From Mycobacterium sp. 852002-10029_SCH5224772 (GTDB lineage: Bacteria > Actinomycetota > Actinomycetes > Mycobacteriales > Mycobacteriaceae), in contig NZ_LZHT01000075.1 of the NCBI RefSeq assembly GCF_001667315.1, positions 62,001 through 126,000 of the forward strand: 64,000 bases of DNA, in the 5' to 3' direction. The notes below the pieces were generated by a model. That model made no database searches. It saw nothing but the letters and a program-made list of their open reading frames with translations, and was not told the DNA's origin. The translations under genes and the position numbers were made by a program. Numbering within the stretch: the first letter of the stretch is position 1; each line of letters opens with the position of its first letter. Shown in pieces: positions 1-8,532 of the stretch.

Positions 1-694
1 TCTTGGTCACCGCGATCCCCAGTCCGCCGTTGATGGCCTGCACGCCGCTGTTGACGTCCTCGATCCGCTGGCCGTCGTCACCTTCGAAGGTGATGGTGAA
101 GTCGACGTAGGACACCGGCTCGGCGAAATCGTGGCGGGTGAACACGGGCACGATCGGCGTGTTGTGCACGTACTTGAAGTGCGCGAAGTCAACCCCGTTC
201 TCCAGCACGTACTGCGGGTGCATTTCCAGGGTCTCCCGGTACAGCCGTTGCTGCGGGTAGTAATCGTCGGCGCTGCTGCCGTCGTTGAAGGCGGCGAACA
301 CGTCCGGCGGGTCGAAGTAGGGTTCGCGGCGCTGTACGTCGTGCCAGATGTAGACCGACGCATTGCGCTCCACCACCGGGTAGGTGCGCATGCGCCGGCC
401 GCGGTTGGGCCGGTCCTGGTACGGGATGCAGACGTTGCGGCCCTCCTGGCTCCACTGCCAGCCGTGGAACGGGCACTGCAGCACCTCGCCGACGACCTTG
501 CCGCCGTACCCGAGGTGCGCGCCGAGGTGCTCGCAGTAGGCGTTCATCACCGTGAGCTGTCCCGATTCCGCGCGCCAGGCGACCATCTCGGAGTCGAAGT
601 ACTTCATCGTGTGCACGTCGCCGACGCCGATCTCGTCGGACCAGGCGACCTGGAACCAGCCGGTCGGCTTCATCGACAACGGCGGTTTAGCCAT
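1..694 (-). CDS. Rieske non-haem iron oxygenase, alpha subunit (KshA-like), 3' end cut by window
   Basis: The first 231 residues of an oxygenase that runs off the left edge. The Rieske [2Fe-2S] site is complete: C54-x-H56 and C74-x-x-H77. The catalytic iron motif D169-x2-H172-x4-H177 follows, as in the 3-ketosteroid 9-alpha-hydroxylase/phthalate dioxygenase superfamily, where the Asp links the Rieske site to the mononuclear iron. Such enzymes hydroxylate aromatic or steroid rings with electrons from a reductase; a matching flavin/ferredoxin reductase lies 0.8 kb away at 1476-2552. The ATG at 694 follows an AGGG-containing stretch. It is divergent from a TetR gene, which probably regulates it. 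The substrate cannot be told from sequence; KshA-like is a resemblance, not an assignment. Confidence 0.88.
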   Translation of the reverse strand, partial: MAKPPLSMKPTGWFQVAWSDEIGVGDVHTMKYFDSEMVAWRAESGQLTVMNAYCEHLGAHLGYGGKVVGEVLQCPFHGWQWSQEGRNVCIPYQDRPNRGRRMRTYPVVERNASVYIWHDVQRREPYFDPPDVFAAFNDGSSADDYYPQQRLYRETLEMHPQYVLENGVDFAHFKYVHNTPIVPVFTRHDFAEPVSYVDFTITFEGDDGQRIEDVNSGVQAINGGLGIAVTK

Positions 695-731
695 CGAGCC
701 CTGCCATATGAGCTGCCCTCCCTCGGGTACG

Positions 732-759
732 AATATAAGCCGCGCCAACAGGAAATCAA
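732..759 (-). promoter_or_regulatory. Predicted sigma-A promoter of the Rieske oxygenase
   Basis: On the minus strand TTGATT (759-754) and TATATT (737-732) are separated by 16 bases, close to the housekeeping consensus and about 38 bases upstream of the start codon. An inverted pair GGGTAC (725-730) / GTACCC (761-766) brackets the promoter and could be the half-sites of the neighbouring TetR protein. Seen by eye only. Confidence 0.4.
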
Positions 760-802
760 AGTACCCTCTATGAAACTCCTCATCCCGCCCGGCCCGAGTG
801 GA

Positions 803-808
803 TAGGAT
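803..808 (+). promoter_or_regulatory. -10 element suggesting a leaderless tetR transcript
   Basis: TAGGAT ends 6 bases before the ATG of the TetR gene. A transcription start 6-8 bases downstream would fall on or next to the ATG, and there is no Shine-Dalgarno sequence, so a leaderless mRNA is likely. No good -35 box is visible. Confidence 0.35.
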
Positions 809-814
809 CACCCA

Positions 815-1465
815 ATGACGCGCCCACGCAGCGGAGCCGGGATCGCGGGCCGGCGCCCCAATCGGCGTGGTCATGCGACCCGCGAAAGCATGCTCGAGGC
901 CGCGCTGCGCTCGCTGGCCTCCGGCGAGCCCGGCTCGGTATCGGCCAACCGGATCGCCAAGGACATCGGCGCCACCTGGGGGGCGGTGCAGTACCAGTTC
1001 GGCGACACCGACGGCTTCTGGGCCGCGGTGTTGCACCGCACCGCGGAGCGGCGTGCCGCGACGTTCTCGACGCTGACGACACCGATCTCGCCGGAGGCGC
1101 CGCTGCGCGAACGCGTCGGCGCCATCATCGACACCCTCTACAGCGGCCTGGCGTCGCCGGATTCGCGCGCGATCGAAAACCTGCGGGCCGCGCTGCCGCG
1201 CGATCCCGACGAGCTCGAACGGCTCTACCCGCGCACGGCCGCCGAGCTGTTTTCCTGGGGCAAAAGCTGGCTGGAGACCTGCCAGCACGCGTTCGCCGGT
1301 CTGGCCGTCGACCCGGACCGGGTCCGCGAGGTGGCCGCCCTGATTCCCGCCGCGATGCGCGGTCTGGTGTCGGAACGCCAGTTGGGTTCCTACGCCGACC
1401 TCGACATGGCGCGCCGGGGCCTGACCAACGCGCTGGCCTCCTACCTGGAGCAGTCCCGGCCGTAA
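815..1465 (+). CDS. TetR/AcrR family transcriptional regulator
   Basis: 216 residues, usual TetR length. The N-terminal helix-turn-helix spans roughly residues 20-70, with the family pattern of a TRESML helix, a recognition segment around NRIAKDIG..WGAVQYQF, and a helical ligand-binding C-terminal domain. It is divergent from the Rieske oxygenase and its 3' end converges on the ferredoxin-reductase operon, so it probably represses one or both of these oxidation units in the absence of a lipid or aromatic ligand. The ligand is unknown. The basic N-terminal arm (residues 1-20, many Arg) may contact the minor groove. Confidence 0.85.
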   Translation: MTRPRSGAGIAGRRPNRRGHATRESMLEAALRSLASGEPGSVSANRIAKDIGATWGAVQYQFGDTDGFWAAVLHRTAERRAATFSTLTTPISPEAPLRERVGAIIDTLYSGLASPDSRAIENLRAALPRDPDELERLYPRTAAELFSWGKSWLETCQHAFAGLAVDPDRVREVAALIPAAMRGLVSERQLGSYADLDMARRGLTNALASYLEQSRP

Positions 1466-1475
1466 CGCCACCGGC

Positions 1476-2552
1476 TCAGGCGTCGATGACCACCCGCCCG
1501 CCGTCGGCCCGCGAGACGCACACCAGCATGCCGTCGTCCCCGGGCGAGGCACGCCCGCGGTGATCTACCTGTCCGGCAAGCACTTTGACCCTGCAGGTGC
1601 CGCAGAACCCCTGCCGGCACGAGTAGGGGGTCGTCGGGTCGCGATCGAGCATGACCTCGAGTGCGGTCCGATTCGCCGGCACGCTGAGCACCTGCCGTGA
1701 TCGCGCGAGCTCCAACTCGAACGGAACCCCGTCGATCACCGGCGCCGGGCTGAACCGCTCGTAATGCAAAGGCGCGCCGGCATGTTGGCTGCGGGCGACC
1801 CGGACCGCCTCGAGCATGGCCGCCGGCCCGCACACGTAGACGGCGGTCGCCGGGCCGGCGCCGGCCAGCAGCTCCGCCACGGTCGGGAAGCGGCCGCGCT
1901 CGTCGTCGGCCCACACCGTCACCCGGTCCGGGGCCACCGACACCACCTCGTCGAGCAGCGGCATGTACTCGCGGCTGCGGCCGGTATAGATTGCGCGCCA
2001 ATCGATCCCGCGCTGCGCGGCGGCGAGGATCATCGGCAGGATGGGGGTCACCCCGATGCCGCCGATGACGAACAGCACGTCGTGCTCGGCCGTGCCGAGA
2101 TAAAACGCGTTGCGCGGGCCTTCGAACTCGCACGTGTCGCCCACGCCGAACGCGTCGTGCATCTCGATGGATCCACCGCCGCCGTCGGCGATCCGACGAA
2201 CCGCGATGCGGTAGTCGGTGCGCCGCCCGGGCGGACCGCACAGCGAGTACTGCCGGCGCCGGCCCGAGGGCAACAGGACGTCGATGTGCCCGCCGGGCGT
2301 CCAGGAGGGAAGCAGCCCGCCGTCGGGGTCGGCCAACGTGAGCGCGACGACGTCGGGCGCGACGAGCTCGCGCTTGGTGACGACCGCGGTCAGCTTGCGC
2401 TGCACCGGCTTCACCCGCGAGGGCTCCCACCGCGACACCGAGGCGAATCCCTCGAACACCGCGCGGATTCCCCACAGCAACGACCCAAAGCGGTCGTGGT
2501 CGCGCCGCCCGTACAGGTCGGCGGGCCTGCTGGCCCAAATGCTTTCCGGCAC
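1476..2552 (-). CDS. Ferredoxin--NAD(P)H reductase of the phthalate dioxygenase reductase (PDR/VanB) type
   Basis: 358 residues, GTG start. The FMN-binding beta barrel (about residues 50-150, RRQYSLCGPP is the flavin contact) is followed by an NAD-binding domain (FVIGGIGVTPILPM) and a C-terminal plant-type [2Fe-2S] ferredoxin with C-x4-C-x2-C (CRQGFCGTC) and a final Cys near MLVCVSR. This is the one-protein reductase that feeds class IA Rieske oxygenases. It begins 7 bases after the EphD-like gene and is the last gene of a minus-strand run of four. It is the natural electron donor for the Rieske oxygenase at the left edge; the pairing is inferred from proximity. Confidence 0.9.
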   Translation of the reverse strand: MPESIWASRPADLYGRRDHDRFGSLLWGIRAVFEGFASVSRWEPSRVKPVQRKLTAVVTKRELVAPDVVALTLADPDGGLLPSWTPGGHIDVLLPSGRRRQYSLCGPPGRRTDYRIAVRRIADGGGGSIEMHDAFGVGDTCEFEGPRNAFYLGTAEHDVLFVIGGIGVTPILPMILAAAQRGIDWRAIYTGRSREYMPLLDEVVSVAPDRVTVWADDERGRFPTVAELLAGAGPATAVYVCGPAAMLEAVRVARSQHAGAPLHYERFSPAPVIDGVPFELELARSRQVLSVPANRTALEVMLDRDPTTPYSCRQGFCGTCRVKVLAGQVDHRGRASPGDDGMLVCVSRADGGRVVIDA

Positions 2553-2559
2553 CGGTCCC

Positions 2560-4311
2560 CTACCTCTGTCGAATGTCCAAGCGCGCGAATAGCCGGACCG
2601 CCCCCGGGCTGATGCGCCGCATCGCGTAGCCGATCCTGGATTCGGCGGCGATAGGCAGCACGGCCGGACCGGTCTTGATGGCCTTGACGATCGCCTTGGC
2701 GGTCGCCTCGGGGGTGAAATTGCGGCGCCGGTAGGCGGCGTCGGCCTTGCCCCGCGCCCGCTCCTGCTGCTGCGCGCTCATCCCGGCGTAGATCGTGCTC
2801 TTGGCGATGTTGGTGTTGACGAAACCCGGGCACACCGCGGTGACGCTGATGCCCTCGTCGGCGAAGTCGGCCCGCAGCGATTCGCTGAGCGCCAGCACCG
2901 CCGCCTTGGTGGTGCTGTAGGCGACCATGGATTTCGACGGCAGGTAGGCCGCCGCCGAGGCCACGTTGATGATCGTGCCGCCCTCGCCGCGCTCGACCAT
3001 CTGCGCGCCGAAGGCCCGGCTGCCGGAGATGACGCCGCCGACGTTCACCCCCATGATGTCTTCCCAATTCGCGGAGCTGGTCTCCAGGAACCGGCCCGCC
3101 ATCCCGATGCCGGCGTTGTTCACCAGGATGTCGACCACCCCGTGCTCGCTACGCACTTGCGCCGCAAGGTTATCCATCGCGTCCTCGTCGCTGACGTCGA
3201 CCTGGTAGACCGCGGCCTCGGCCCCTGCGGCGCGGACCGCGTCGGCGGTGTCGTCGGCGGCGCCGCGATCACGGTCGACGAGCACGACCTTGCGGGCGCC
3301 GCACCGGGCCAATTCCATCGCGGTGGCCCTGCCGATGCCGGCGCCGGCCCCGGTGACCAGCGCGAGTTTGCCGCGCACCTCGCGCCGTTCGCCACGCACC
3401 TCGGACGCGCCGGGGCCGCCGGCGACGCCCCCATCGACCCACTCGGCCGTCAGCCGGGCGACGACGTCGGGACGCGACGTCACCACCCAGTGCCCGCCCT
3501 CGATCGCAATCACCCTGGCGCCGTCGGGAATTGCGCCGGTGAAGCGTTGCAGCGCGGGCGTGACGAAGACGTCGCGGCGCGGGACCAAGGTCTGCACGGC
3601 GACGGTGGTCGTCGGCAGCTGCGGACCCGGCGCCAGCATGGGCGCGGGCATGTTCTGCCGGTACAGGTTGAGCCCGTTGACATAGTCGGTGACCGAGCGC
3701 ATGGTTTCGTGGCGCTGGCTGCGGGTGCTCGAGCGGCCGATCCGCTCGACGGCCTCAACGACTTTGACGCCGATCCGGGAGCGAAACGACAATTCCGGCA
3801 CTCCAGGGCACAAGAAGAAGCCGATGTAGCCCGACGAGATCAGCTGTCTGGCAACCTGGGCCACGGCCCGGGGCGTGCGCGCGGACCGCAGAAACGCCCC
3901 GGCGTACTGCAGGTGCGGGCCCGAGATCGACGTGAACGACGCCACCTTGCGCATCACCGAATCGTCGGTGACCGCCGCCCACGCCTGAATCGAACCCCAG
4001 TCGTGGCCCAGCAGGTGCACCCGCTCGACGCCCAGGCTGTCGATCACCGCATCGATGTCGGAGATCAGTTGTGCGAACAGGTACCCGGAACGCTCTGCGG
4101 GAGAAGACGATTCACCCGCGCCGCGCACGTCGTAGGCGACGAAGTTGTAGGGGCGGCCGGCCAGCTCCCGGGCCACGCCGTCCCAGACATGGTGGTTGTC
4201 CGGAAAACCGTGAATCGCCAGGATGGTTGGGCGCGCCGGGTCGATGTCGGTGTAGCGGTGCACGGCCAGCGTGACGCCGTCGCTGGCGGTGAGGCTCGAC
4301 GTCGTGGTCAT
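2560..4311 (-). CDS. Two-domain alpha/beta hydrolase - short-chain dehydrogenase fusion (EphD-like)
   Basis: 583 residues. Residues 1-295 are an alpha/beta hydrolase: oxyanion motif HGFPDNHH and nucleophile elbow GHDWGS, with Asp at the nucleophile position as in epoxide hydrolases. Residues 310-583 are a classical SDR: TGAGAGIG cofactor loop, NNAGIG, and the catalytic pair Y-x3-K in YSTTKAA. The same architecture is found in mycobacterial EphD (Rv2214c, about 590 residues), linked to mycolate or lipid oxidation. It sits between the reductase gene and the metal-dependent hydrolase with gaps of 3-7 bases, so it is co-transcribed. It is a paralogue of EphD rather than a proven orthologue, because the neighbours differ. 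Confidence 0.85.
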   Translation of the reverse strand: MTTTSSLTASDGVTLAVHRYTDIDPARPTILAIHGFPDNHHVWDGVARELAGRPYNFVAYDVRGAGESSSPAERSGYLFAQLISDIDAVIDSLGVERVHLLGHDWGSIQAWAAVTDDSVMRKVASFTSISGPHLQYAGAFLRSARTPRAVAQVARQLISSGYIGFFLCPGVPELSFRSRIGVKVVEAVERIGRSSTRSQRHETMRSVTDYVNGLNLYRQNMPAPMLAPGPQLPTTTVAVQTLVPRRDVFVTPALQRFTGAIPDGARVIAIEGGHWVVTSRPDVVARLTAEWVDGGVAGGPGASEVRGERREVRGKLALVTGAGAGIGRATAMELARCGARKVVLVDRDRGAADDTADAVRAAGAEAAVYQVDVSDEDAMDNLAAQVRSEHGVVDILVNNAGIGMAGRFLETSSANWEDIMGVNVGGVISGSRAFGAQMVERGEGGTIINVASAAAYLPSKSMVAYSTTKAAVLALSESLRADFADEGISVTAVCPGFVNTNIAKSTIYAGMSAQQQERARGKADAAYRRRNFTPEATAKAIVKAIKTGPAVLPIAAESRIGYAMRRISPGAVRLFARLDIRQR

Positions 4312-4314
4312 GGG

Positions 4315-5223
4315 TCAGTGCGAGGCCCGCGCGGCGGGTGAGACGGCCAGGTAGTCGACGGCCAGCCCCAGCCCGCCGAGCTGCGAGGGGTGAAAGCCCG
4401 GCCGGTAGTAGTTTCCGATCGCCCGCACGAATCGCCGCGGCCCGGGCACCAGACCGCGGCGTGCCGAGCGGAAGTAATCCCGCCAGCGCGGCTTGGTGCG
4501 CGCAGGCAGACACGGATCCAGCGAGTACATGAACCGCACCCCGCGAATCCACAGCAGCAGCATGGCGGGCGACACGAACAGCTGGGCGCGGACCTGTCGC
4601 CAGTACCCGGCCCGCAGATGCTTCATGGTGTCGAAGGCCACCGCCTTGTGCTCGACTTCTTCGGCGCCGTGCCAGCGCAGCATGTCCAGCATCACGGGAT
4701 CGGTGCCGATCGCGTCGTGCGCCGGCGAGTCGAGAATCCACTCGCCCAAGATGGCGGTGTAGTGCTCGATGGCCGAGATCAGCGACACCTGCTCGAGCAG
4801 CCAGCTCTGCTGGCGGCGCTGGCTCCAGTGGGGCCGGGGCCCGAGCAGCTTGTCGAACAGCCACTTGATCTGGCCGGTGTAGGGGCTCAGGTCGATGCCC
4901 CGTGCGGCGAAGTGGGCGAGCACGTTGGCGTGCGCCTGGGAATGCACCGCCTCCTGACCGATGAACCCCTGGACGTCCAGCCGCAGCTGGTCGTCTTTGA
5001 TCAGCGGCAACGTCTTCTTGAACACCTCGACGAAGAACTCCTCGCCCGCGGGCAGCAGCAGGTGCAGGACGTTGAGGACGTGGGTGGCGAAGGGCTCACC
5101 CGGCACGTAGTGGAACGGCAGCGTCGCCCAATCGAAGTGCACGTCACGCGCCTCGAGGACCAGTCGCTCGTGGTCCAGCGACGCGTCGTGCGGGCCCGCG
5201 GCCTGGTCGTCGACGGTCAGCAT
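4315..5223 (-). CDS. Predicted metal-dependent hydrolase (PF10118 family)
   Basis: 302 residues, all-helical. Conserved metal-binding pattern: QEAVHSQAH around residue 100 and EEVEHKAVAFD around residue 205, a ferritin-like arrangement of Glu and His pairs that fits a di-iron or other dinuclear site. The family is widespread in Mycobacterium and Pseudomonas beside lipid-oxidation genes, but no reaction is established. It is probably the second gene of the BVMO-to-reductase run, although a 134-base gap upstream (5224-5357) suggests its own promoter. Confidence 0.75.
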   Translation of the reverse strand: MLTVDDQAAGPHDASLDHERLVLEARDVHFDWATLPFHYVPGEPFATHVLNVLHLLLPAGEEFFVEVFKKTLPLIKDDQLRLDVQGFIGQEAVHSQAHANVLAHFAARGIDLSPYTGQIKWLFDKLLGPRPHWSQRRQQSWLLEQVSLISAIEHYTAILGEWILDSPAHDAIGTDPVMLDMLRWHGAEEVEHKAVAFDTMKHLRAGYWRQVRAQLFVSPAMLLLWIRGVRFMYSLDPCLPARTKPRWRDYFRSARRGLVPGPRRFVRAIGNYYRPGFHPSQLGGLGLAVDYLAVSPAARASH

Positions 5224-5288
5224 GATGGCCCCCTACCTCGGCGTTTAGCCCTGGATCACTGTCTTTCCGGTGGATGTTGCGCGCCGCA

Positions 5289-5308
5289 AGTATAGTTGCG
5301 CGACCAAG
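5289..5308 (-). promoter_or_regulatory. Candidate promoter/operator upstream of the metal-dependent hydrolase
   Basis: The minus strand carries TATACT (5294-5289), a good -10 box. On the plus strand the heptamer CAAGTAT is repeated twice about 17 bases apart (near 5287 and 5304), overlapping the -10. That spacing is what a dimeric regulator would read, and the TetR protein at 815-1465 is one candidate. No -35 consensus is visible. Confidence 0.3.
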
Positions 5309-5357
5309 TATGCGAAACCGCCGGTACCGGGTTTTGTGCGTTTGGTCCGCGGGTGAT

Positions 5358-6815
5358 TCAGGGCGCGGTCGGGCGCAGGTCGTACTTTTCCGGATCGGTG
5401 TTGGCCAGCATCGCGCGATGGTCGGCCGGCGTGAAGGGCCACACCTCGGGCACGCCGTCCTTGTTGAGGTACCAGCTGTCGCAGCCGGTGGTCCACACGG
5501 TGTCCGGCATCGCCGCGCGCAGTCCGGCGTTGTAGCTGTCGGTCGCCGACGGCGTCGGCTCGACGGTGTCGAATTCCCTTCGGCGCCAACGCTGGATCCA
5601 CCGCAGGATGTGATCGGCCTGCGATTCGGCGACGGTCGTGAGAGCCAGGTTGCCCACCGGGCTGTGCGGCCCCAGCATCATGAAGAAGTTGGGGAAGCCC
5701 GGCATCGCGACGGTCTGGTAGGCCCGCGGGCCGTCGCGCCACAGATCGTCGGCGGCGATCCCGTCCCGGCCGGTCAGCCGCATCGGCCGGAAGAACGCGT
5801 GGGTGTCGAATCCGGTGGCGAGCACGATGATGTCCACTTCGTGCAGGACGCCGTCGTCGGTCACGATGCCGCGCGGCTCCACATGGTCGATACCGGCGGT
5901 GACCAGGTCGACGTCGTCGCGCTGCATCGCGCGGTAGAAGCCGCCCGACATCACCAGCCGTTTGCACATCGGCGTGTAGTCGGGGGTCAGCGCCCGGCGC
6001 AGCTGGGGGTCGCGGACCTCACGGAGGCTGGCACGGCACAGCGCTGCCATGATCTTTCGGCGGACACCGGGTTTGGTCAGCCCCACCGCGAAGAGGTCGA
6101 AGACCGCGCTGTAGCCCCGATACGCCATCCGGTCGAGCCACGGAAATCTGTTCCGGGTGACGCCGGTGAACCTGGTGTAGCGCGGATTGGGCAGCTTGAG
6201 CACCCATTGCGCCGTGCGCTGGAACAGCATCACCCTGCCCGCCACGCCGGCCAGGCCGCAGACGAGTTGCACACCCGTCGACCCGTTGCCGATGATCGCG
6301 ATCCGGCTGCCGCCCAGCCCGACGGAATGGTCCCAGCGCGCCGAGTGAAAGACACGGCCGCCGAAGTCGTCCAGGCCGGCGATCGAGGGCACCCGGGGAT
6401 GATGCAACACGCCGGTGGCCGTGATCAGGAAGTCCGCCGCGCACTGGGCCCCGGCGGCGGTGCGCAACCGCCAGCGGCCGTTCTCGAAACGGGCATCGGT
6501 GATTTCGGTGCCGAACCGGATGCGGTCCCGCAGGGCGAACTTGTCCGCGATGCCCCGGAAGTAGTCCTGGATTTCGCCGCCCGGCGAGAACATGCGCGTC
6601 CAGTGCGGGTTGGTGGCGAACGTGTACTGATAGACCCGCGAAGGTACGTCGCAGGTCAGGCCCGGATAAGTGTTGTCCCGCCAGGTGCCGCCCACCTCGT
6701 CGGCCTTCTCAAAGATGGTCACATCGGTAATCCCGCTGCGCAGCAAGGCAATCGCGACGCACAACCCGGACATGCCGGCTCCGACGACGGCTACGGCGGG
6801 ATCGCGTCGCGTCAT
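5358..6815 (-). CDS. Flavin-containing (Baeyer-Villiger type) monooxygenase
   Basis: 485 residues. N-terminal FAD Rossmann motif GAGMSG, the Baeyer-Villiger fingerprint F-x-G-x3-H-x3-W (FGGRVFHSARW, near residue 150), and a second NADPH motif IGNGSTG. Such enzymes insert oxygen next to a ketone, or oxidise thioamides, as mycobacterial EthA does. With the SDR/hydrolase fusion downstream, a ketone-to-ester-to-alcohol degradation route is plausible (inference). It starts 24 bases after the end of the SRPBCC gene. Confidence 0.88.
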   Translation of the reverse strand: MTRRDPAVAVVGAGMSGLCVAIALLRSGITDVTIFEKADEVGGTWRDNTYPGLTCDVPSRVYQYTFATNPHWTRMFSPGGEIQDYFRGIADKFALRDRIRFGTEITDARFENGRWRLRTAAGAQCAADFLITATGVLHHPRVPSIAGLDDFGGRVFHSARWDHSVGLGGSRIAIIGNGSTGVQLVCGLAGVAGRVMLFQRTAQWVLKLPNPRYTRFTGVTRNRFPWLDRMAYRGYSAVFDLFAVGLTKPGVRRKIMAALCRASLREVRDPQLRRALTPDYTPMCKRLVMSGGFYRAMQRDDVDLVTAGIDHVEPRGIVTDDGVLHEVDIIVLATGFDTHAFFRPMRLTGRDGIAADDLWRDGPRAYQTVAMPGFPNFFMMLGPHSPVGNLALTTVAESQADHILRWIQRWRRREFDTVEPTPSATDSYNAGLRAAMPDTVWTTGCDSWYLNKDGVPEVWPFTPADHRAMLANTDPEKYDLRPTAP

Positions 6816-6839
6816 TGGAGAACTCCCGCGCCTCTTCGG

Positions 6840-7301
6840 CTACTCGGTTTCGGCGCGCTGTTTGAGCCGCTGCAGCGTGAGCCGGATGTGTTCGCTGTTG
6901 GCGGCCACCCGGTCGGTGACGCCGGTGGCTTTGCCGGCGACCTTGCGGAACCACCCGGGCCGGTGGTCCCAGGTGCTTTCGGTGACCTCGCAGCCGCCGT
7001 CCGCCGCGACGATGTCGTACTGCCAGCGGGCAATCGGAAGAACGGTGTGGGTCACGTCAAAAGCAAACCGTCGGCCCGGTTCCGCGTCGGTGACGGTGCA
7101 TTTGGTGCTCCAGCGCCGACTACCGCTTTCGTTGCGGCCGGTGAACACCGCGCCTGGGGTCACCGCGTCACCTCTGCGCCACTCCATCGCCACCGCCTCC
7201 TCGGCCAGCGACGACAGGGTGGGCAGATCGGTGATGAGCCGGTACACCACGTCGGGGCGGGCATCGATGCGCACTGTGGCCGAAACGCAGGGGTCGGTCA
7301 T
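6840..7301 (-). CDS. SRPBCC-fold (polyketide cyclase/START-like) protein
   Basis: 153 residues from the ATG at 7301; an in-frame upstream start at 7337 would add 12 residues but reaches into the ald promoter region. The pattern ATVRIDARPDVVYRLITDL at the N-terminus and the WRRG..TPGAVFTGRN strand are typical of the SRPBCC helix-grip fold, which binds hydrophobic ligands. No catalytic residues can be assigned. It is divergent from ald and 24 bases upstream of the monooxygenase gene, so it probably leads that operon. Confidence 0.75.
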   Translation of the reverse strand: MTDPCVSATVRIDARPDVVYRLITDLPTLSSLAEEAVAMEWRRGDAVTPGAVFTGRNESGSRRWSTKCTVTDAEPGRRFAFDVTHTVLPIARWQYDIVAADGGCEVTESTWDHRPGWFRKVAGKATGVTDRVAANSEHIRLTLQRLKQRAETE

Positions 7302-7356
7302 CCGCCGATCATAGCCAGCGAGTGATGCGATGCACATCGATTGCGGCCCTTCCGAA

Positions 7357-7392
7357 CTTTCTTCACACTTGAAAGGGCTTCACAATTGAAAG
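7357..7392 (+). promoter_or_regulatory. Duplicated operator-like box upstream of ald
   Basis: TTCACACTTGAAAG (7362-7375) and TTCACAATTGAAAG (7379-7392) match at 13 of 14 positions and lie 17 bases apart, ending 24 bases before the ald start. The first box extends to CTTTC...GAAAG (7358-7375), a partial palindrome. In M. tuberculosis ald is controlled by the Lrp-type regulator AldR, and Lrp proteins bind phased repeats, so these are candidate AldR sites. No aldR gene lies in this window. Confidence 0.45.
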
Positions 7393-7416
7393 TGAATGCG
7401 CGAACAAGGGGCGATC

Positions 7417-8532
7417 ATGCGAGTCGGCGTACCGACCGAGACCAAGACGAACGAGTTTCGCGTGGCCATCACCCCCGCCGGTGTCGCCGAGTTGATCCGC
7501 CGCGGTCATGACGTGCTCGTCCAGTCCGGCGCCGGCGAGGGCTCGTCCATCACCGACTCCGAGTTCAAGGCGGCGGGCGCCCAACTCGCCGATACGGCCG
7601 AACGGGTTTGGGCCGACGCCGAGCTGCTGCTCAAGGTCAAAGAACCGCTGCCGGCCGAGTATGAGCTGTTGCGGCGCAACCAGATTCTGTTCACCTATCT
7701 GCACCTGGCCGCGTCGCGTGCGTGCACCGACGCGCTGTTGTCGTCCGGCACCACGTCGATCGCCTACGAGACGGTCCAAACTCCCGACGGCACACTGCCG
7801 TTGCTGGCGCCGATGAGCGAGGTGGCCGGGCGGCTGTCCGCTCAGGTGGGGGCGTATCACCTGATGCGCACCCACGGCGGGCGCGGCGTGCTGATGGGTG
7901 GTGTGCCAGGCGTCAAGCCGGCCGACGTCGTCGTGATCGGGGCGGGGACGGCGGGCTACAACGCGGCCCGCGTCGCCGGCGGCATGGGGGCGATGGTCTC
8001 GGTTCTCGACGTCAACATCAACAAACTTCGGTTGCTCGACGCGGAATTCGGCGGCCAGGTCCGCACCCGGTACTCGTCGGCCTACGACTTGGAGGGCACC
8101 GTCAAGCGCGCCGACCTGGTCATCGGCGCCGTGCTGCTCCCCGGCGCGAAGGCACCCAGCCTGATCTCGAATTCCCTTGTCGCGCAGATGAAACCGGGCG
8201 CGGTGCTGGTGGACATCTCCATCGACCAGGGCGGCTGCTTCGAGGACTCGCGGCCGACCACGCACGACGATCCGACCTTCGCCGTGCACGACACGGTGTT
8301 CTACTGCGTGGCGAACATGCCCAGCGCGGTACCCAAGACGTCGACGGTGGCGCTGACGAACGCGACCATGCCGTACGTGCTCGCGCTCGCCGACCGCGGC
8401 TGGCGGCCGGCGTGCCGCTCGGATCACGCTCTGGCCAAAGGACTTTCGACGCATGACGGCGCGCTGCTGTCCGAACAGGTGGCCATCGATCTCGGCCTGC
8501 CGTTCACCGACCCGGTACGATTCCTGGGCTAA
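7417..8532 (+). CDS. ald: L-alanine dehydrogenase
   Basis: 371 residues from the ATG at 7417, the exact length of the M. tuberculosis enzyme; AAGGGG lies 8 bases upstream. Converts L-alanine to pyruvate and ammonia with NAD, and in reverse aminates pyruvate; mycobacterial Ald also reduces glyoxylate and supports redox balance under low oxygen. Substrate residues (R15 in EFRVAITP, K74-75 region in LLKVKEPLP, H95 region in YLHLAASR) and the NAD motif VIGAGTAGYNAAR near residue 170 are present. It converges on the nitronate monooxygenase gene with a 4-base overlap. Confidence 0.97.
   Translation: MRVGVPTETKTNEFRVAITPAGVAELIRRGHDVLVQSGAGEGSSITDSEFKAAGAQLADTAERVWADAELLLKVKEPLPAEYELLRRNQILFTYLHLAASRACTDALLSSGTTSIAYETVQTPDGTLPLLAPMSEVAGRLSAQVGAYHLMRTHGGRGVLMGGVPGVKPADVVVIGAGTAGYNAARVAGGMGAMVSVLDVNINKLRLLDAEFGGQVRTRYSSAYDLEGTVKRADLVIGAVLLPGAKAPSLISNSLVAQMKPGAVLVDISIDQGGCFEDSRPTTHDDPTFAVHDTVFYCVANMPSAVPKTSTVALTNATMPYVLALADRGWRPACRSDHALAKGLSTHDGALLSEQVAIDLGLPFTDPVRFLG

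Noticed and set aside
5274..7325. 683-codon open frame on the plus strand
   Set aside because: Shadow of the monooxygenase and SRPBCC genes, no domain signature.
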